The position numbers and the translations under genes were made by a program. Shown here one piece after another: positions 23,888 through 33,009 of a DNA stretch of 35,761 nucleotides. Below the pieces are notes generated by a model. The model saw only the letters and a program-made list of their open reading frames with translations. It did not search any database and had not been told where the DNA came from. The DNA lies in assembly GCA_945641355.1 (NCBI GenBank), contig CALZEQ010000033.1, positions 1 to 35,761 on the forward strand, written 5' to 3'. Position 1 is the stretch's first letter; each line of letters begins with the position of its first letter. The DNA comes from an uncultured Mediterranea sp. Lineage in GTDB: Bacteria; Bacteroidota; Bacteroidia; Bacteroidales; Bacteroidaceae.

Positions 23888-25288
23888 TTACATCCGTTCG
23901 GCTTCGGCGATGGCTTTTTTCAGTGCGCCCAGCTTGTTGTTGACCTCTTGCAGTTCGTACTCCTCGTTGCTCTTGGCCACGATGCCGCCTCCGGCTTGGA
24001 ACCACAGCACCCCGTTGCGGCTTACAAAGGTGCGGATGGTGATGGCTTGGTTTAGCGATCCGTTCAGCCCGATGAAACCGATGCAGCCGCCGTAGGCACC
24101 CCGGTTGTGAGGTTCCAGCTCGCTGATGAGTTGCATGGCACGCACCTTCGGTGCACCGCTCAGCGTGCCGGCCGGGAAGGTGTCAATGAAGGTTTTGATG
24201 GGGTCGGCATCGTCATTCAGCGTACCGCCTACACGGCTCACCAGATGGATGACGTGGCTGTAGAACTGCATCTGTTTGTAGAAGTCCAGGTGTACGTGGT
24301 GGCAGTTGCGCGACAGGTCGTTGCGTGCCAGGTCCACCAGCATCACGTGCTCGGCGTTCTCCTTCGGGTCGTCGTGCAGGTATTGTGCGTTGATGGCATC
24401 TTGCTTGGCATCACCGGTGCGTCGGGTGGTACCCGCTATAGGGTCGATGTAGGCCTGTCGGCCCTCGATGCGGCAATGGGTCTCGGGTGAGGAGCCGAAG
24501 ATGCGGAAGCCTCCGAAGTCGAAGTAGAACAGATAGGGCGAGGGGTTGATGCTGCGCAGGGCGCGATACAGCTTGAAGTCGTCACCCGTATAGCGTTGCT
24601 CGAAGCGGCGCGACAGCACAATCTGAAATACATCCCCACGCAGGCAGTGGGCGATGCCCTGCCGGATGTTGGCCTTGTGCTGCTCGTCGGTCAGGGACGA
24701 TGTGGTTTCACCTACGGCATGAAAGTCGTAGAGCGGGCAGGCGGTGCGGTGTATGGCCTGCTGTATAGTGTCCAATGTGCTCTCCTCGCCCTCGGGCACC
24801 ATCTCCAGCAGCAGCATCTCGTTCTTGAAGTCGTTGAATACAATCAGGTATCTGTAGAGGATGTAGAGTATGTCGGGCGCATCGTTTCGGCTTTCGCGGC
24901 TGTCCTTCACGGGAATCTCCTCGAAGTAGCGCACGGCATTGAACGAGGTGTATCCGTACAGTCCGCAGTAGCGGCTGTATTCACCACTTACTTGGAAGCG
25001 GTGGATGAAGCCGTTCAGTGCATCCTCTACCCGGTAGCCGGGTTGCAGCGGGTGTTCCTCGCGGCTTTCGTCGGGCAGGCGCATCACGGCTGTGCCGTGC
25101 TCTATGCCGATGCTGGCTACGGGGCACAGCCCGATGAAGGAGCGGTTGTTCTCGCTGCCGTGGTAGTCCGAGCTCTCCATCAAGGCACTTTGTGGAAAGA
25201 GGTCGCGCACTTTCAGATAGCAGCTGACGGGGGTATGCAGGTCACCCAGCACGGTGCGGCTGACGGTATGATAACGGTATGTTTTCAT
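23888..25288 (-). CDS. trpE: Anthranilate synthase component I
   Basis: Forms anthranilate from chorismate with ammonia from TrpG; the committed and normally feedback-inhibited step. The 466-residue product has LMESSDYHGSENNRSFIG at about 37-54, which contains the ES pair used for Trp binding in the family. The chorismate-binding half includes SRRFEQRY, SPETHCRIEGRQAYIDPIAGT, ENAEHVMLVDLARND, TFPAGTLSGAPKVRAM and GGIVAKSNEEYE. The start lies 10 bp after the trpB stop. Confidence 0.96.
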   Translation of the reverse strand: MKTYRYHTVSRTVLGDLHTPVSCYLKVRDLFPQSALMESSDYHGSENNRSFIGLCPVASIGIEHGTAVMRLPDESREEHPLQPGYRVEDALNGFIHRFQVSGEYSRYCGLYGYTSFNAVRYFEEIPVKDSRESRNDAPDILYILYRYLIVFNDFKNEMLLLEMVPEGEESTLDTIQQAIHRTACPLYDFHAVGETTSSLTDEQHKANIRQGIAHCLRGDVFQIVLSRRFEQRYTGDDFKLYRALRSINPSPYLFYFDFGGFRIFGSSPETHCRIEGRQAYIDPIAGTTRRTGDAKQDAINAQYLHDDPKENAEHVMLVDLARNDLSRNCHHVHLDFYKQMQFYSHVIHLVSRVGGTLNDDADPIKTFIDTFPAGTLSGAPKVRAMQLISELEPHNRGAYGGCIGFIGLNGSLNQAITIRTFVSRNGVLWFQAGGGIVAKSNEEYELQEVNNKLGALKKAIAEAERM

Positions 25289-25298
25289 AATTCACAAT

Positions 25299-26480
25299 TT
25301 ATAGTTCATAATTCTTTAAATAGGTCTCTATGTCCTTGTCACCGCGTCCGGATACGGTGAGTACCACCATGTCTGTGGGTTTGAAGGCTATCTTGCCCAG
25401 GGCACCCAGTGCATGGGCACTCTCCAGCGCAGGGATAATGCCCTCCAGGCGGGTCAGTTCGTAGGCTGCACGGATGGCTTCGTCGTCGTTCACGGCCAGC
25501 ACCATGGCCCGCTTCTGCTTGGCCAGATGGGCGTGAAACGGTCCGATGCCCGGATAGTCCAGTCCGGCCGAAATGGAGTAGGGCTCTTCTATCTGTCCGT
25601 CCTCGTTCTGTATCACGTAGGTGCGGGCACCGTGGATGATGCCCATCTTGCCCAGGGCGATGGTGGCGGCTGTCATGCCTGTGTCAATGCCTTTGCCGCC
25701 GGCTTCGGCCAGTACAATCTGCACGTTGGGATTGTCCACATAGTGATAGATGGTGCCGGCGGCATTGCTGCCTCCGCCTACGCAGGCTATCAGGTAGTCG
25801 GGGGTGTCGCGTCCCTCCTTTTCCAGCAACTGCTTTTTAATCTCCTGGCCGATGACCGATTGCAGGCGGGCCACCATGTCGGGATAGGGATGCGGCCCTA
25901 CGGTAGAGCCGATGATGTAGTAGGTATCGGCCGGATGGCAGCACCAGTCGCGGATGGCCTCGTTGGTAGCGTCCTTCAGGGTCATGTTGCCGCTGGTTAC
26001 AGGTACTACGGTGGCTCCCAGCATCTTCATCTTCTCCACGTTGATGTGCTGGCGTTCCACGTCTGTCTTGCCCATGTACACCACACACTCCATGCCCATC
26101 AGCGCACAGACGGTAGCCGTAGCCACGCCGTGCTGTCCGGCACCGGTCTCGGCAATGATGCGTTGCTTGCCCATGCGACGTGCCAGCAGAATCTGGCCGA
26201 TGGTGTTGTTGATTTTGTGTGCTCCGGTATGGTTCAGGTCTTCCCGCTTCAGGTAGATGCGGCAACCATACTTCTCAGAGAGCCGATGGGCCAGGTAGAG
26301 GGGCGAGGGGCGTCCCACATAGTCCCGTAGCAACTGGTCGAACTCTTGTTGGAACGACTCGCTTTGTAGCACCTTCAGATAGTTGTCCTGCAACTCTTCC
26401 ACACATTTGTGCAGTATCTCGGGGATGTAAGCCCCGCCGAATTCTCCGTAATATCCTTCTTTGTCAACTAAGTAACTCAT
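25299..26480 (-). CDS. trpB: Tryptophan synthase beta chain
   Basis: PLP enzyme that joins indole and serine to give tryptophan. The 393-residue product has the PLP Lys89 in [12 protein letters not shown], the catalytic Glu111 in AETGAGQHG, and the glycine loop GGGSNAAGT. It is the TrpB1 type that pairs with TrpA. It is the first structural gene of the operon, which departs from the enteric trpEDCBA order but is common in Bacteroidota. It follows an attenuator-type leader. Confidence 0.97.
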   Translation of the reverse strand: MSYLVDKEGYYGEFGGAYIPEILHKCVEELQDNYLKVLQSESFQQEFDQLLRDYVGRPSPLYLAHRLSEKYGCRIYLKREDLNHTGAHKINNTIGQILLARRMGKQRIIAETGAGQHGVATATVCALMGMECVVYMGKTDVERQHINVEKMKMLGATVVPVTSGNMTLKDATNEAIRDWCCHPADTYYIIGSTVGPHPYPDMVARLQSVIGQEIKKQLLEKEGRDTPDYLIACVGGGSNAAGTIYHYVDNPNVQIVLAEAGGKGIDTGMTAATIALGKMGIIHGARTYVIQNEDGQIEEPYSISAGLDYPGIGPFHAHLAKQKRAMVLAVNDDEAIRAAYELTRLEGIIPALESAHALGALGKIAFKPTDMVVLTVSGRGDKDIETYLKNYEL

Positions 26481-26545
26481 TTTATTATTGTATTATGGTT
26501 CTTTCTATTTCTATTTGCTTTCAGTGGCCGGTGTCCGTTGGGGCA

Positions 26546-26593
26546 CCAAAAAACCAGAAAGCCCTGCCGCAGGTGCGGCAGGGCTTTCTGGTT
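26546..26593 (-). terminator. trp attenuator terminator hairpin
   Basis: AACCAGAAAGCCCTGCCGC (26552-26570) pairs perfectly over 19 bp with 26575-26593, closed by a 4-nt loop. On the minus strand the stem ends in a run of six T residues (GGTTTTTTGG). It lies between the leader peptide and trpB, so it would stop transcription before the structural genes unless prevented. Confidence 0.9.
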
Positions 26594-26630
26594 CCATCTT
26601 TATTTGATATAGGTACATACGAGCGCTGCT

Positions 26631-26658
26631 CCCTTACGACTGTCGGAGTTGTAACGGG
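26631..26658 (-). promoter_or_regulatory. Upstream leader hairpin of the trp attenuator
   Basis: In the transcript CCCGUUAC (26651-26658) can pair with GUAAGGG (26631-26637), with one bulged G. It lies just after the Trp codons and includes the leader stop codon, so a ribosome stalled at those codons would affect it. The matching antiterminator pairing with the terminator stem is not obvious by eye. Confidence 0.5.
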
Positions 26659-26696
26659 CGCCACCACCAATATGTATTCTTAATCATTGCTTTCAT
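26634..26696 (-). CDS. trpL: trp operon leader peptide
   Basis: A 20-codon reading frame starting ATG at 26696 and ending TAA at 26634. The peptide begins MKAMIKNTY, then three consecutive Trp codons (TGGTGGTGG, 26661-26669), then RPLQLRQS. Trp is otherwise the rarest residue, so three in a row directly upstream of a terminator and the trp genes is the signature of ribosome-mediated attenuation. When charged tRNA-Trp is scarce the ribosome should stall here and let trpBEGDCFA be transcribed. The start lies about 18 nt after the predicted transcription start. Confidence 0.9.
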   Translation of the reverse strand: MKAMIKNTYWWWRPLQLRQS

Positions 26697-26720
26697 TGTC
26701 TTTTTTTTGTTTTATCGGGA

Positions 26721-26751
26721 CAAATATAGACAGTTTGTTTTTATTAGCAAA
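26721..26751 (-). promoter_or_regulatory. trp operon promoter
   Basis: On the minus strand TTTG (26748-26751) is followed after exactly 19 nt by TATATTTG (26721-26728). Both boxes fit the Bacteroidota consensus perfectly. Transcription should begin near 26714. It is the best promoter in the window. Confidence 0.8.
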
Positions 26752-26845
26752 ATAATGCCGACTTTTTTTTGCTATTATGAACAATTTTGTAGATGCTTTG
26801 TTGAATATTTACGGGCATATCTATGGAAATGTTCGGGAAATGATG

Positions 26846-26853
26846 TATCTTCG
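26846..26853 (+). promoter_or_regulatory. Possible promoter of the HdeD-like gene
   Basis: TATCTTCG is one base off TAnnTTTG and lies 19 bp before the ATG at 26872. Confidence 0.35.
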
Positions 26854-26871
26854 CAAGAAACAAGAAGTATT

Positions 26872-27459
26872 ATGAAAGGAATCAGTTATTCATTTTTGCG
26901 AGCCGTATGTGCTCTGGTTATGGGTCTGTTGTTGGTCATGTTTCCCGAACAAGCCGGCAACTATCTAGTCATCACCATCGGAGTGGTTTTCATGGTGCCT
27001 TCATTGATAGGCTTGATAGCCTACTTTACGCAGGATGCCGCCGTGCGCTGCCGTTTCCCCGTAGAGGGAGTCGGCAGTCTGCTGTTTGGCTTGTGGCTGG
27101 TTATCATGCCGGGATTTTTTGCCAACTTGCTGACTTTCGTATTGGGCTTTATCCTGCTGATGGGTGGCATACAGCAAATCGCTTCACTGATGGCAGCCCG
27201 TCGTTGGACGGTGGTTCCATGGGGCTTCTATCTGCTGCCGGTATTGATATTGGTGGCTGGGTTGGTGGCCTTGTTCAATCCGATGGGTGTGCAGCGTACC
27301 ACGTTCCTGATACTGGGTATCAGCTCGCTGCTTTATGCGCTGATTGAGTTGCTCAACTGGTTTAAGTTCATGCGCCTGTGTCCGAAGCAGGGGGCAGAAA
27401 ACGTTGCATCCCCAACGTCGATAGGCGACATTGAGGATGCAGAGATTATAGAGGATTGA
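26872..27459 (+). CDS. HdeD-like (DUF308) membrane protein
   Basis: A 195-residue integral membrane protein with about six hydrophobic segments, matching the DUF308/HdeD layout. In E. coli HdeD is linked to acid resistance; the biochemical role is not known. I start it at MKGISYSFLRAVCALVMG (26872) because the in-frame sequence upstream covers the divergent trp promoter region and shows no membrane-protein character. The C-terminus is a short acidic tail (DIEDAEIIED). The gene is divergent from the trp operon and convergent with the peptidase gene, 11 bp apart. Confidence 0.85.
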   Translation: MKGISYSFLRAVCALVMGLLLVMFPEQAGNYLVITIGVVFMVPSLIGLIAYFTQDAAVRCRFPVEGVGSLLFGLWLVIMPGFFANLLTFVLGFILLMGGIQQIASLMAARRWTVVPWGFYLLPVLILVAGLVALFNPMGVQRTTFLILGISSLLYALIELLNWFKFMRLCPKQGAENVASPTSIGDIEDAEIIED

Positions 27460-27470
27460 TATCGGTGGGC

Positions 27471-28769
27471 TTATTCGTCCAGCCACTGGCGGATGAGGCT
27501 CTTTATCTTCTCTTGGGTAGCCTCCGGCATGGTATGAATGCGTGCGCGGTGGCTGCCTCCGGGCTGGATGAAGACGTGCGTGTTCTGTTTGCCCTTCAGC
27601 CAGGTGACGCCGGCTGCTGTCCAGGGGTCGTTCTCGCCATAGATGAAAATCATCTTCGGGTCGTTCTTCTTCAGATATTTGGTTATCTTGCGTCCCAGTG
27701 TCTTGTCGAAAGGCATTCCCTTCAGTTCGGCGGGGAGCATCAGACGCTCCAGATACCCTTTGGCAGAGGTGATGGAGAGATACTGCTTGAACGGACGGGT
27801 ATCGTAGCCGTAGTAGCCCAACTCGCGGGCGGCCTGTACGAAGAATGACTCTTCGGAACTGCCGTTGGCAAAGTAGCTGGGTTCGCTGATGTCCAGCAGG
27901 TGGGCAAAGATGGCGTCATCGTCAGCTGTGGATGCCGGAATGGTGGTAAGGGGAGTGCCCCACTGCCACAAGGCAAACGAATACTCCAACACGCAGAAAT
28001 CCAGAATCTCTTCAATCGGGGCATTGAACCGATATCCCTTCTCATTGCAGTACTTTTCAAATCGGGGCAGCAAGGTGGCCTTGCGCTTCAGCACCTCCAG
28101 CTGGAACTCTTCTATCTTCTGCCGGTCTGCCGGTGTGGAGATGTGACGGATGAAAGGTTCGTGACGGCCATCTTCCACGCCGTAGCACAGGGGAGCCACG
28201 TAGGGCACGGAGATGTCTACATCATCGGGATAGAATGTGCGGTACAGCATGGTAGTCTGTCCGCCCTTGCTGATGCCGGTGGCTATCCACTTGCCGGGGT
28301 AGAGGCTGCGCAACGCCTCGCGGATGGCATGAAGGTCGTCTGCACTGTTCTCTGCCGTCAGGTACTGCCAGTCTTTGGGAGTAGGGGTCGATTCCAGGAA
28401 GTAGCGGTACTCTACAAATACCATGTTGGCATCGAACAGCTTGGAAATCTCTTCGCGATACTTGGCATTCAGGGCGTAGGCGGCACCGTAGCCTTCTGTC
28501 ACCAGTACGGTGGGGCGGTCGAAACCTACATGTGAGATGATGACCCGTTGGCTGAAACTGCCCTTTTCGGGGTGCTTGTGGTCCAGCGGTTGGGTGAAGC
28601 GTGTCAGATACTTTTCGGTGAATTCGGTGCTCTGCAACGGTTTGATTTCGGTAATGGCAGCTACGCCCTGCAGCTTCTGTTGCAATGTGCTCTGTGCAGC
28701 CAGGGTGGTGGCCATCGTCAGCAATGTCCAGCAGAGGAACATGTGACTATAGAAACGTAATTTGTTCAT
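27471..28769 (-). CDS. Secreted serine peptidase of the PS-10/S37 type (tripeptidyl aminopeptidase-like)
   Basis: A 432-residue exported protein with a signal peptide ending near TLAAQS (about residue 26). The alpha/beta-hydrolase core carries the nucleophile Ser167 in TGISKGGQT, a probable acidic residue in GENDPW (near 375), and a His in GGSHRARI (near 405). VLVTEGYGA and NMVFVEYRYF resemble S28/S37 peptidases. Homologues remove tripeptides from peptide N-termini. It should act in the periplasm or at the surface on host or dietary peptides. It is the last gene of a minus-strand run, 47 bp after the DUF2461 gene. Confidence 0.85.
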   Translation of the reverse strand: MNKLRFYSHMFLCWTLLTMATTLAAQSTLQQKLQGVAAITEIKPLQSTEFTEKYLTRFTQPLDHKHPEKGSFSQRVIISHVGFDRPTVLVTEGYGAAYALNAKYREEISKLFDANMVFVEYRYFLESTPTPKDWQYLTAENSADDLHAIREALRSLYPGKWIATGISKGGQTTMLYRTFYPDDVDISVPYVAPLCYGVEDGRHEPFIRHISTPADRQKIEEFQLEVLKRKATLLPRFEKYCNEKGYRFNAPIEEILDFCVLEYSFALWQWGTPLTTIPASTADDDAIFAHLLDISEPSYFANGSSEESFFVQAARELGYYGYDTRPFKQYLSITSAKGYLERLMLPAELKGMPFDKTLGRKITKYLKKNDPKMIFIYGENDPWTAAGVTWLKGKQNTHVFIQPGGSHRARIHTMPEATQEKIKSLIRQWLDE

Positions 28770-28816
28770 GGTGATAAACGTTTAGTGTGAATAGATTCTG
28801 TTTTGGATGGAGAATG

Positions 28817-29503
28817 TCAGTTTTGGTATTCTCCCTTGGCAAAGGCAATCCCTCGGTTGATATAATCCAAAAAGGGTTTGGTGCTTTGGAACAGCTGCGC
28901 CGTGCGCTGCACGAGTCCTTCTTGAGAGACGAAATCATCGCTCAGACTGCGGCACAGACAGAAGGTCTTCAGCCGGATGTATTCGGCGTAGGGAGCATCG
29001 GCCGCAAAACCTTTTGGGTTGCGCTTCAAGGCTCCGTCCCGATCCAGTACAAAGCCCGACTCCGCCTGCTGCAGCGTGCGCTCAAAGTCGCCCTCTCCGT
29101 TGACGATGTCCTCGCGCAGGATGCGCAATGACTCCGGGGTGAAGCAATAGTCGCCTACAGCCAGCATGTGGCCGTCCGGATAGGAATCGCCCCCTGTACT
29201 GACGTGGAAGTAGTAGCCGGAGTAGCCTGACTTCTTGCCGCCGGGGCAGATGAAGGCTCCCATGTGGGTCTTGTACGGACTTTTGTCTTCAGAGAAACGG
29301 ACGTCGCGGTAGATGCGGTAGGTGCAATCCTTCACAGTCAGTCCGGCCACCGAAGGGTCGAACAGTGCGATTTCCTGAATCAGCTGTTCGGTAAAGCTGT
29401 TGAAACGTGCTTGCAGACGGAGGTAGTCGGCCTTGTGGGCATTGAACCATTCCCGGTTGTTGTTGCACTGCAATTGCCGGAGGAATTGGATAATCTCTTT
29501 CAT
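28817..29503 (-). CDS. DUF2461 (TIGR02453) family protein
   Basis: A 228-residue cytosolic protein. The start IIQFLRQLQCNNNREWFNAHK, the CTYRIYRDVRFSEDKSPYKTHMGAF block and the GYYFHVS segment are hallmarks of DUF2461. The reaction is unknown. It follows the nitroreductase gene after 14 bp and precedes the peptidase gene. Nothing suggests truncation. Confidence 0.9.
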   Translation of the reverse strand: MKEIIQFLRQLQCNNNREWFNAHKADYLRLQARFNSFTEQLIQEIALFDPSVAGLTVKDCTYRIYRDVRFSEDKSPYKTHMGAFICPGGKKSGYSGYYFHVSTGGDSYPDGHMLAVGDYCFTPESLRILREDIVNGEGDFERTLQQAESGFVLDRDGALKRNPKGFAADAPYAEYIRLKTFCLCRSLSDDFVSQEGLVQRTAQLFQSTKPFLDYINRGIAFAKGEYQN

Positions 29504-29517
29504 ATTCTGCTTTCCGA

Positions 29518-30039
29518 TTAGTGTACCCAGATGACGTAATTCTCTTTTCGCGGAGATTGGGGCTTCGGCTCTCCGTCGGCATAGCCCAGGATGCAGTGAC
29601 CGATGCCTTCGTACTCCCCTTCGATGCCGAGGTCGCGGAGCAGCTGTTTGCCCTCTTCGCTCTCAAACTCCTCTTTGGCCCGGTGAATCCAGCACGAGGC
29701 GATGCCCAGGCTGTGGGCGGCGATCATGAGGTTGCCCATGACCAGCGAACCGTCGTACACACGGGTGTTGACATCCTTGCGGGCCAATACGACCAGTACC
29801 ACGGGCGCACCATAGAACGGATCGCCCTGACAGCCCAGAATGGATGCGTTCATACGGCTCAGCTTGTCGCGCAACTCGCGGTTGGTGACGGCAAGGATGA
29901 GGGGCGACTGGCGATTCATGCCGGTCGGCGCATAGGTGCCGGCTTTGACAATCTCTTCTATAATCTCTTGCGGTACGGCTTGATCGGTGTACCTCTTTAT
30001 ACTGCGGCGTGACAGCAGATGTTGGATGGTTTCGTTCAT
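29518..30039 (-). CDS. Nitroreductase-family FMN protein
   Basis: A 173-residue NAD(P)H:FMN oxidoreductase of the nitroreductase superfamily. The N-terminal SRRSIKRYTDQAVP binds FMN phosphate. YAPTGMNRQSP and the SLGIASCWI segment are family features. It is compact like the short Bacteroidota members. The substrate is not predictable. It is separated from gcvP by a 70-bp spacer carrying a strong hairpin and lies 14 bp before the DUF2461 gene. Confidence 0.9.
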   Translation of the reverse strand: MNETIQHLLSRRSIKRYTDQAVPQEIIEEIVKAGTYAPTGMNRQSPLILAVTNRELRDKLSRMNASILGCQGDPFYGAPVVLVVLARKDVNTRVYDGSLVMGNLMIAAHSLGIASCWIHRAKEEFESEEGKQLLRDLGIEGEYEGIGHCILGYADGEPKPQSPRKENYVIWVH

Positions 30040-30052
30040 GATGTTTGGTTGT

Positions 30053-30092
30053 AGTTAACCGAAACCGTCGTTTCCTCCGGCTTCGGTTAACT
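30053..30092 (-). terminator. Strong hairpin between gcvP and the nitroreductase gene
   Basis: AGTTAACCGAA (30053-30063) pairs perfectly with TTCGGTTAACT (30082-30092), with a further CCG/CGG inside. No T tract follows on the minus strand. It may terminate gcvP transcripts inefficiently or protect their 3' end. Confidence 0.5.
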
Positions 30093-30108
30093 TATTAATA
30101 GATACGTA

Positions 30109-32958
30109 TCAGTCAAAGCAGCCGTAGCAGGTTGGCAACAGCTTGCGGTCGCCCAATGTATTGTCTACACGGGCTACGTTGACCCAGAACTTGTTGTCGC
30201 GTACGCTCTCTATCGGATAGGCGGCCTTTTCGCGGCTGTAGGAGTGTTCCCACTTGTCGCTTACTACCTCGTATTCGGGATGCGGAGCGTTCACCAGCAC
30301 GTTGTCTGCCTTGTCGGCTTTGCCCTCTTTGACCTCCTGAATCTCGTTGTAGATAGTGAGCATCACCTCTACGAAGTTGTCCAGTTCGGCCAGACTCTCG
30401 CTCTCTGTCGGCTCTATCATCAGCGTGCCGTGTACAGGGAAGGAGAGGGTAGGAGCATGATAACCGTAGTCCATCAGACGCTTGGCGATATCGTTCTCGC
30501 TGATGCCCGTCTCTTCGTGCAGCGTGCGGCACTCCAGAATCATTTCGTGACCTACGAATCCGTTGGCACCGCGGTACACGACACCGTATGTGTCCTTCAG
30601 GCAGGCGGCCAGATAGTTGGCATTCAGGATGGCAATCTTGGTGGCGCGTGTCAGACCCTCTGTTCCCATCATGCGGATGTAGCCGTAGGTGATGGGCAGG
30701 ATGCCGGCACTGCCGAAGGGAGCGGCTGCCACTTCGTTGGTGGAGTTGCCGAAGAGGGCGTGGCCCGGCAGGAAGGGTACCAAGTGTGGAGCTACGCAGA
30801 TGGGGCCTACACCGGGGCCACCGCCGCCGTGGGGCGAAGCGAAGGTCTTGTGCAGGTTCAGGTGGCATACGTCGGCACCGATGAAGCCCGGATTGGTCAG
30901 ACCTACTTGGGCATTCATGTTGGCACCGTCCATATAGACCTGTGCACCGCAGGCGTGGATGATGCGGCAGATTTCTACAATCTCGGTCTCGAAGATGCCG
31001 TGTGTCGAGGGATAGGTAATCATCAGGGCAGCCAAGTCGTCCTTGTTGGCCTCGGCTTTGGCACGCAGGTCGTCCATGTCTACGTTGCCGTGGTTGTCGC
31101 AGGCGCAGGTCACAGTGGTGAAGCCGGCTTGGATGGCCGATGCGGGGTTGGTGCCGTGGGCCGATGCCGGAATCAGTATCTTGTTGCGGTGTCCCTGACC
31201 GATGCTCTCTAGGTAGGTGCGGATGGTGCGCAGACCGGTATATTCACCGGCGGCTCCCGAATTGGGTTGCAGGCATACGCCGGCAAATCCGGTAATCACC
31301 TTCAGCTCGTCGCAGAGGTTGGCTATCAGTTCGCGGTAGCCTTCGGCCTGATCTTCGGGTACCAGCGGGTGCAGGTTCATGAATTCAGGACGGCTCAGCG
31401 GCAGCATCTCGGCGGCGGCGTTCAGTTTCATGGTACACGAACCCAGTGAAATCATGGAGTGGGTCAGTGAGATGTCTTTGCGGTCCAGTCGCTTGATGTA
31501 GCGCATCATCTCTGTCTCCGTATGATACTTGTTGAACACTTCGTGTGTCAGGAAGCTGCTTTGGCGGGTCAGTCCGGTCGGCAGCGTGCAGGCATCGGGT
31601 ATGTCGCAGATGCGGGTGTAATCCTTCTCTGCTGCCACGGCAAAGATGGAGAGCAGCACGTTGATGGCAGCCACGTCGGTGGTCTCGTCGATGCTCATGC
31701 CCACATCGCCGTTGCTGAAGTAGCGCAGGTTCACCTCCTTGGCCAGCGCAATGGTACGTATCTGCTGGGCGGAGATATTATCGGGCAGTGCGAAGCGCAG
31801 GGTGTCAAAGTAGTGGCTGTTCAGCTGGCGGTATCCGAAGCTGTTGATGCTCTTCTCAAGGAAGGCGGCTATGCTGTGGATGCGTCGGGCAATGGTGCGG
31901 ATGCCCTCCGGTCCATGGTACACGGCATAGAATCCGGCCATGATGGCCAGCAGTGCCTGGGCGGTACAGATGTTGGAGGTTGCCTTTTCGCGTTTGATGT
32001 GCTGTTCGCGTGTCTGCAGAGCCATGCGGTAGCAGAGCTTGCCGTACTTGTCCTTCGACCAGCCGATGATGCGGCCCGGCATGTTGCGCTTGTACTCGTC
32101 GCGGGTAGCGAAGTAGGCGGCTGAGGGTCCGCCGTAGAACATCGGTGTGCCCAGGCGTTGGGTGCTGCCGAATACGATGTCGGCTCCCCATTCGCCCGGA
32201 GGAGTCAGCAGCACCAGACTCAGGATGTCGGCTGCCACAGCCACCTTGCAGCGGGCTGCATGGGCCTTCTCCACAAAGTCGCGGTAGTCTTCGATGCTGC
32301 CGTCGGCATTGGGATACTGGATGACGCAGGCAAATACATCCTCCGTCAGTTCGGCTTCGCGGTACTTGCCCACTTTCAGCTTCATGCCTTGCGGGATGGC
32401 GCGGGTCGTCATCACGGCCAGTGTCTGCGGGAAGATGTTCTCGTCTACAAAGACCACGTTGGCACCGGCCTTCTGCTGCTCGCGCGAGCGCAGGGCATAC
32501 ATCATGGTGACTGCCTCGGCGGCAGCTGTGGCTTCGTCCAGCAGCGAGCAGTTGGCCAGCGGCATACCGGTCAGGTCGGTGATGGCGGTCTGGAAGTTGA
32601 GCAGTGCCTCCAGGCGGCCTTGCGACACTTCGCTCTGGTAGGGGGTGTACGAGGTGTACCATACAGGATTCTCGAACACATTGCGCTGGATGACGGCCGG
32701 TGTGATGGTGCCATACCAGCCCGTACCGATGTACGTGGTGTAGAGCTTGTTCTTGGAGGCCAGTGCGGCAATGTGTTGTCCGAACTCGTATTCAGTCATG
32801 GCTTCGGGTAATGCCAAGGGCTCTTTCAGACGGATGTTGGCTGGGATGGTCTTGTCAACCAGTTCGTCCAGACTGCTCACTCCGATTTTCTGTAACATGC
32901 ATGCCTCCTCTTCGGCATTGATGCCGATGTGGCGTGAGGCTAATAAATCGTTTTTCAT
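30109..32958 (-). CDS. gcvP: Glycine dehydrogenase (decarboxylating), P protein of the glycine cleavage system
   Basis: Decarboxylates glycine with PLP and passes the aminomethyl group to lipoyl-GcvH. The 949-residue product is the fused, full-length form. Its N-terminal half starts RHIGINAEEEACML and contains YTPYQSEVSQGRLEALLNFQT and LDEATAAAEA. The C-terminal half contains SAHGTNPASA, and the PLP-lysine block NLHKTFASPHGGGGPGVGP. gcvT and gcvH are not in the window. It lies 51 bp after the MBL hydrolase gene, possibly in one long transcript. Confidence 0.97.
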   Translation of the reverse strand: MKNDLLASRHIGINAEEEACMLQKIGVSSLDELVDKTIPANIRLKEPLALPEAMTEYEFGQHIAALASKNKLYTTYIGTGWYGTITPAVIQRNVFENPVWYTSYTPYQSEVSQGRLEALLNFQTAITDLTGMPLANCSLLDEATAAAEAVTMMYALRSREQQKAGANVVFVDENIFPQTLAVMTTRAIPQGMKLKVGKYREAELTEDVFACVIQYPNADGSIEDYRDFVEKAHAARCKVAVAADILSLVLLTPPGEWGADIVFGSTQRLGTPMFYGGPSAAYFATRDEYKRNMPGRIIGWSKDKYGKLCYRMALQTREQHIKREKATSNICTAQALLAIMAGFYAVYHGPEGIRTIARRIHSIAAFLEKSINSFGYRQLNSHYFDTLRFALPDNISAQQIRTIALAKEVNLRYFSNGDVGMSIDETTDVAAINVLLSIFAVAAEKDYTRICDIPDACTLPTGLTRQSSFLTHEVFNKYHTETEMMRYIKRLDRKDISLTHSMISLGSCTMKLNAAAEMLPLSRPEFMNLHPLVPEDQAEGYRELIANLCDELKVITGFAGVCLQPNSGAAGEYTGLRTIRTYLESIGQGHRNKILIPASAHGTNPASAIQAGFTTVTCACDNHGNVDMDDLRAKAEANKDDLAALMITYPSTHGIFETEIVEICRIIHACGAQVYMDGANMNAQVGLTNPGFIGADVCHLNLHKTFASPHGGGGPGVGPICVAPHLVPFLPGHALFGNSTNEVAAAPFGSAGILPITYGYIRMMGTEGLTRATKIAILNANYLAACLKDTYGVVYRGANGFVGHEMILECRTLHEETGISENDIAKRLMDYGYHAPTLSFPVHGTLMIEPTESESLAELDNFVEVMLTIYNEIQEVKEGKADKADNVLVNAPHPEYEVVSDKWEHSYSREKAAYPIESVRDNKFWVNVARVDNTLGDRKLLPTCYGCFD

Positions 32959-33009
32959 ATTCCTATATAAGTTTAAAAGTTCAGTGATGGGGTTGCGCTT
33001 CGTGTTGCC

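Noticed and set aside
26594..26720. T-box riboswitch before the trp operon
   Set aside because: The WWW leader peptide and adjacent terminator explain the region; no T-box specifier architecture was seen.
30244..31212. 322-codon plus-strand frame
   Set aside because: Antisense shadow of gcvP, whose own motifs are clear.
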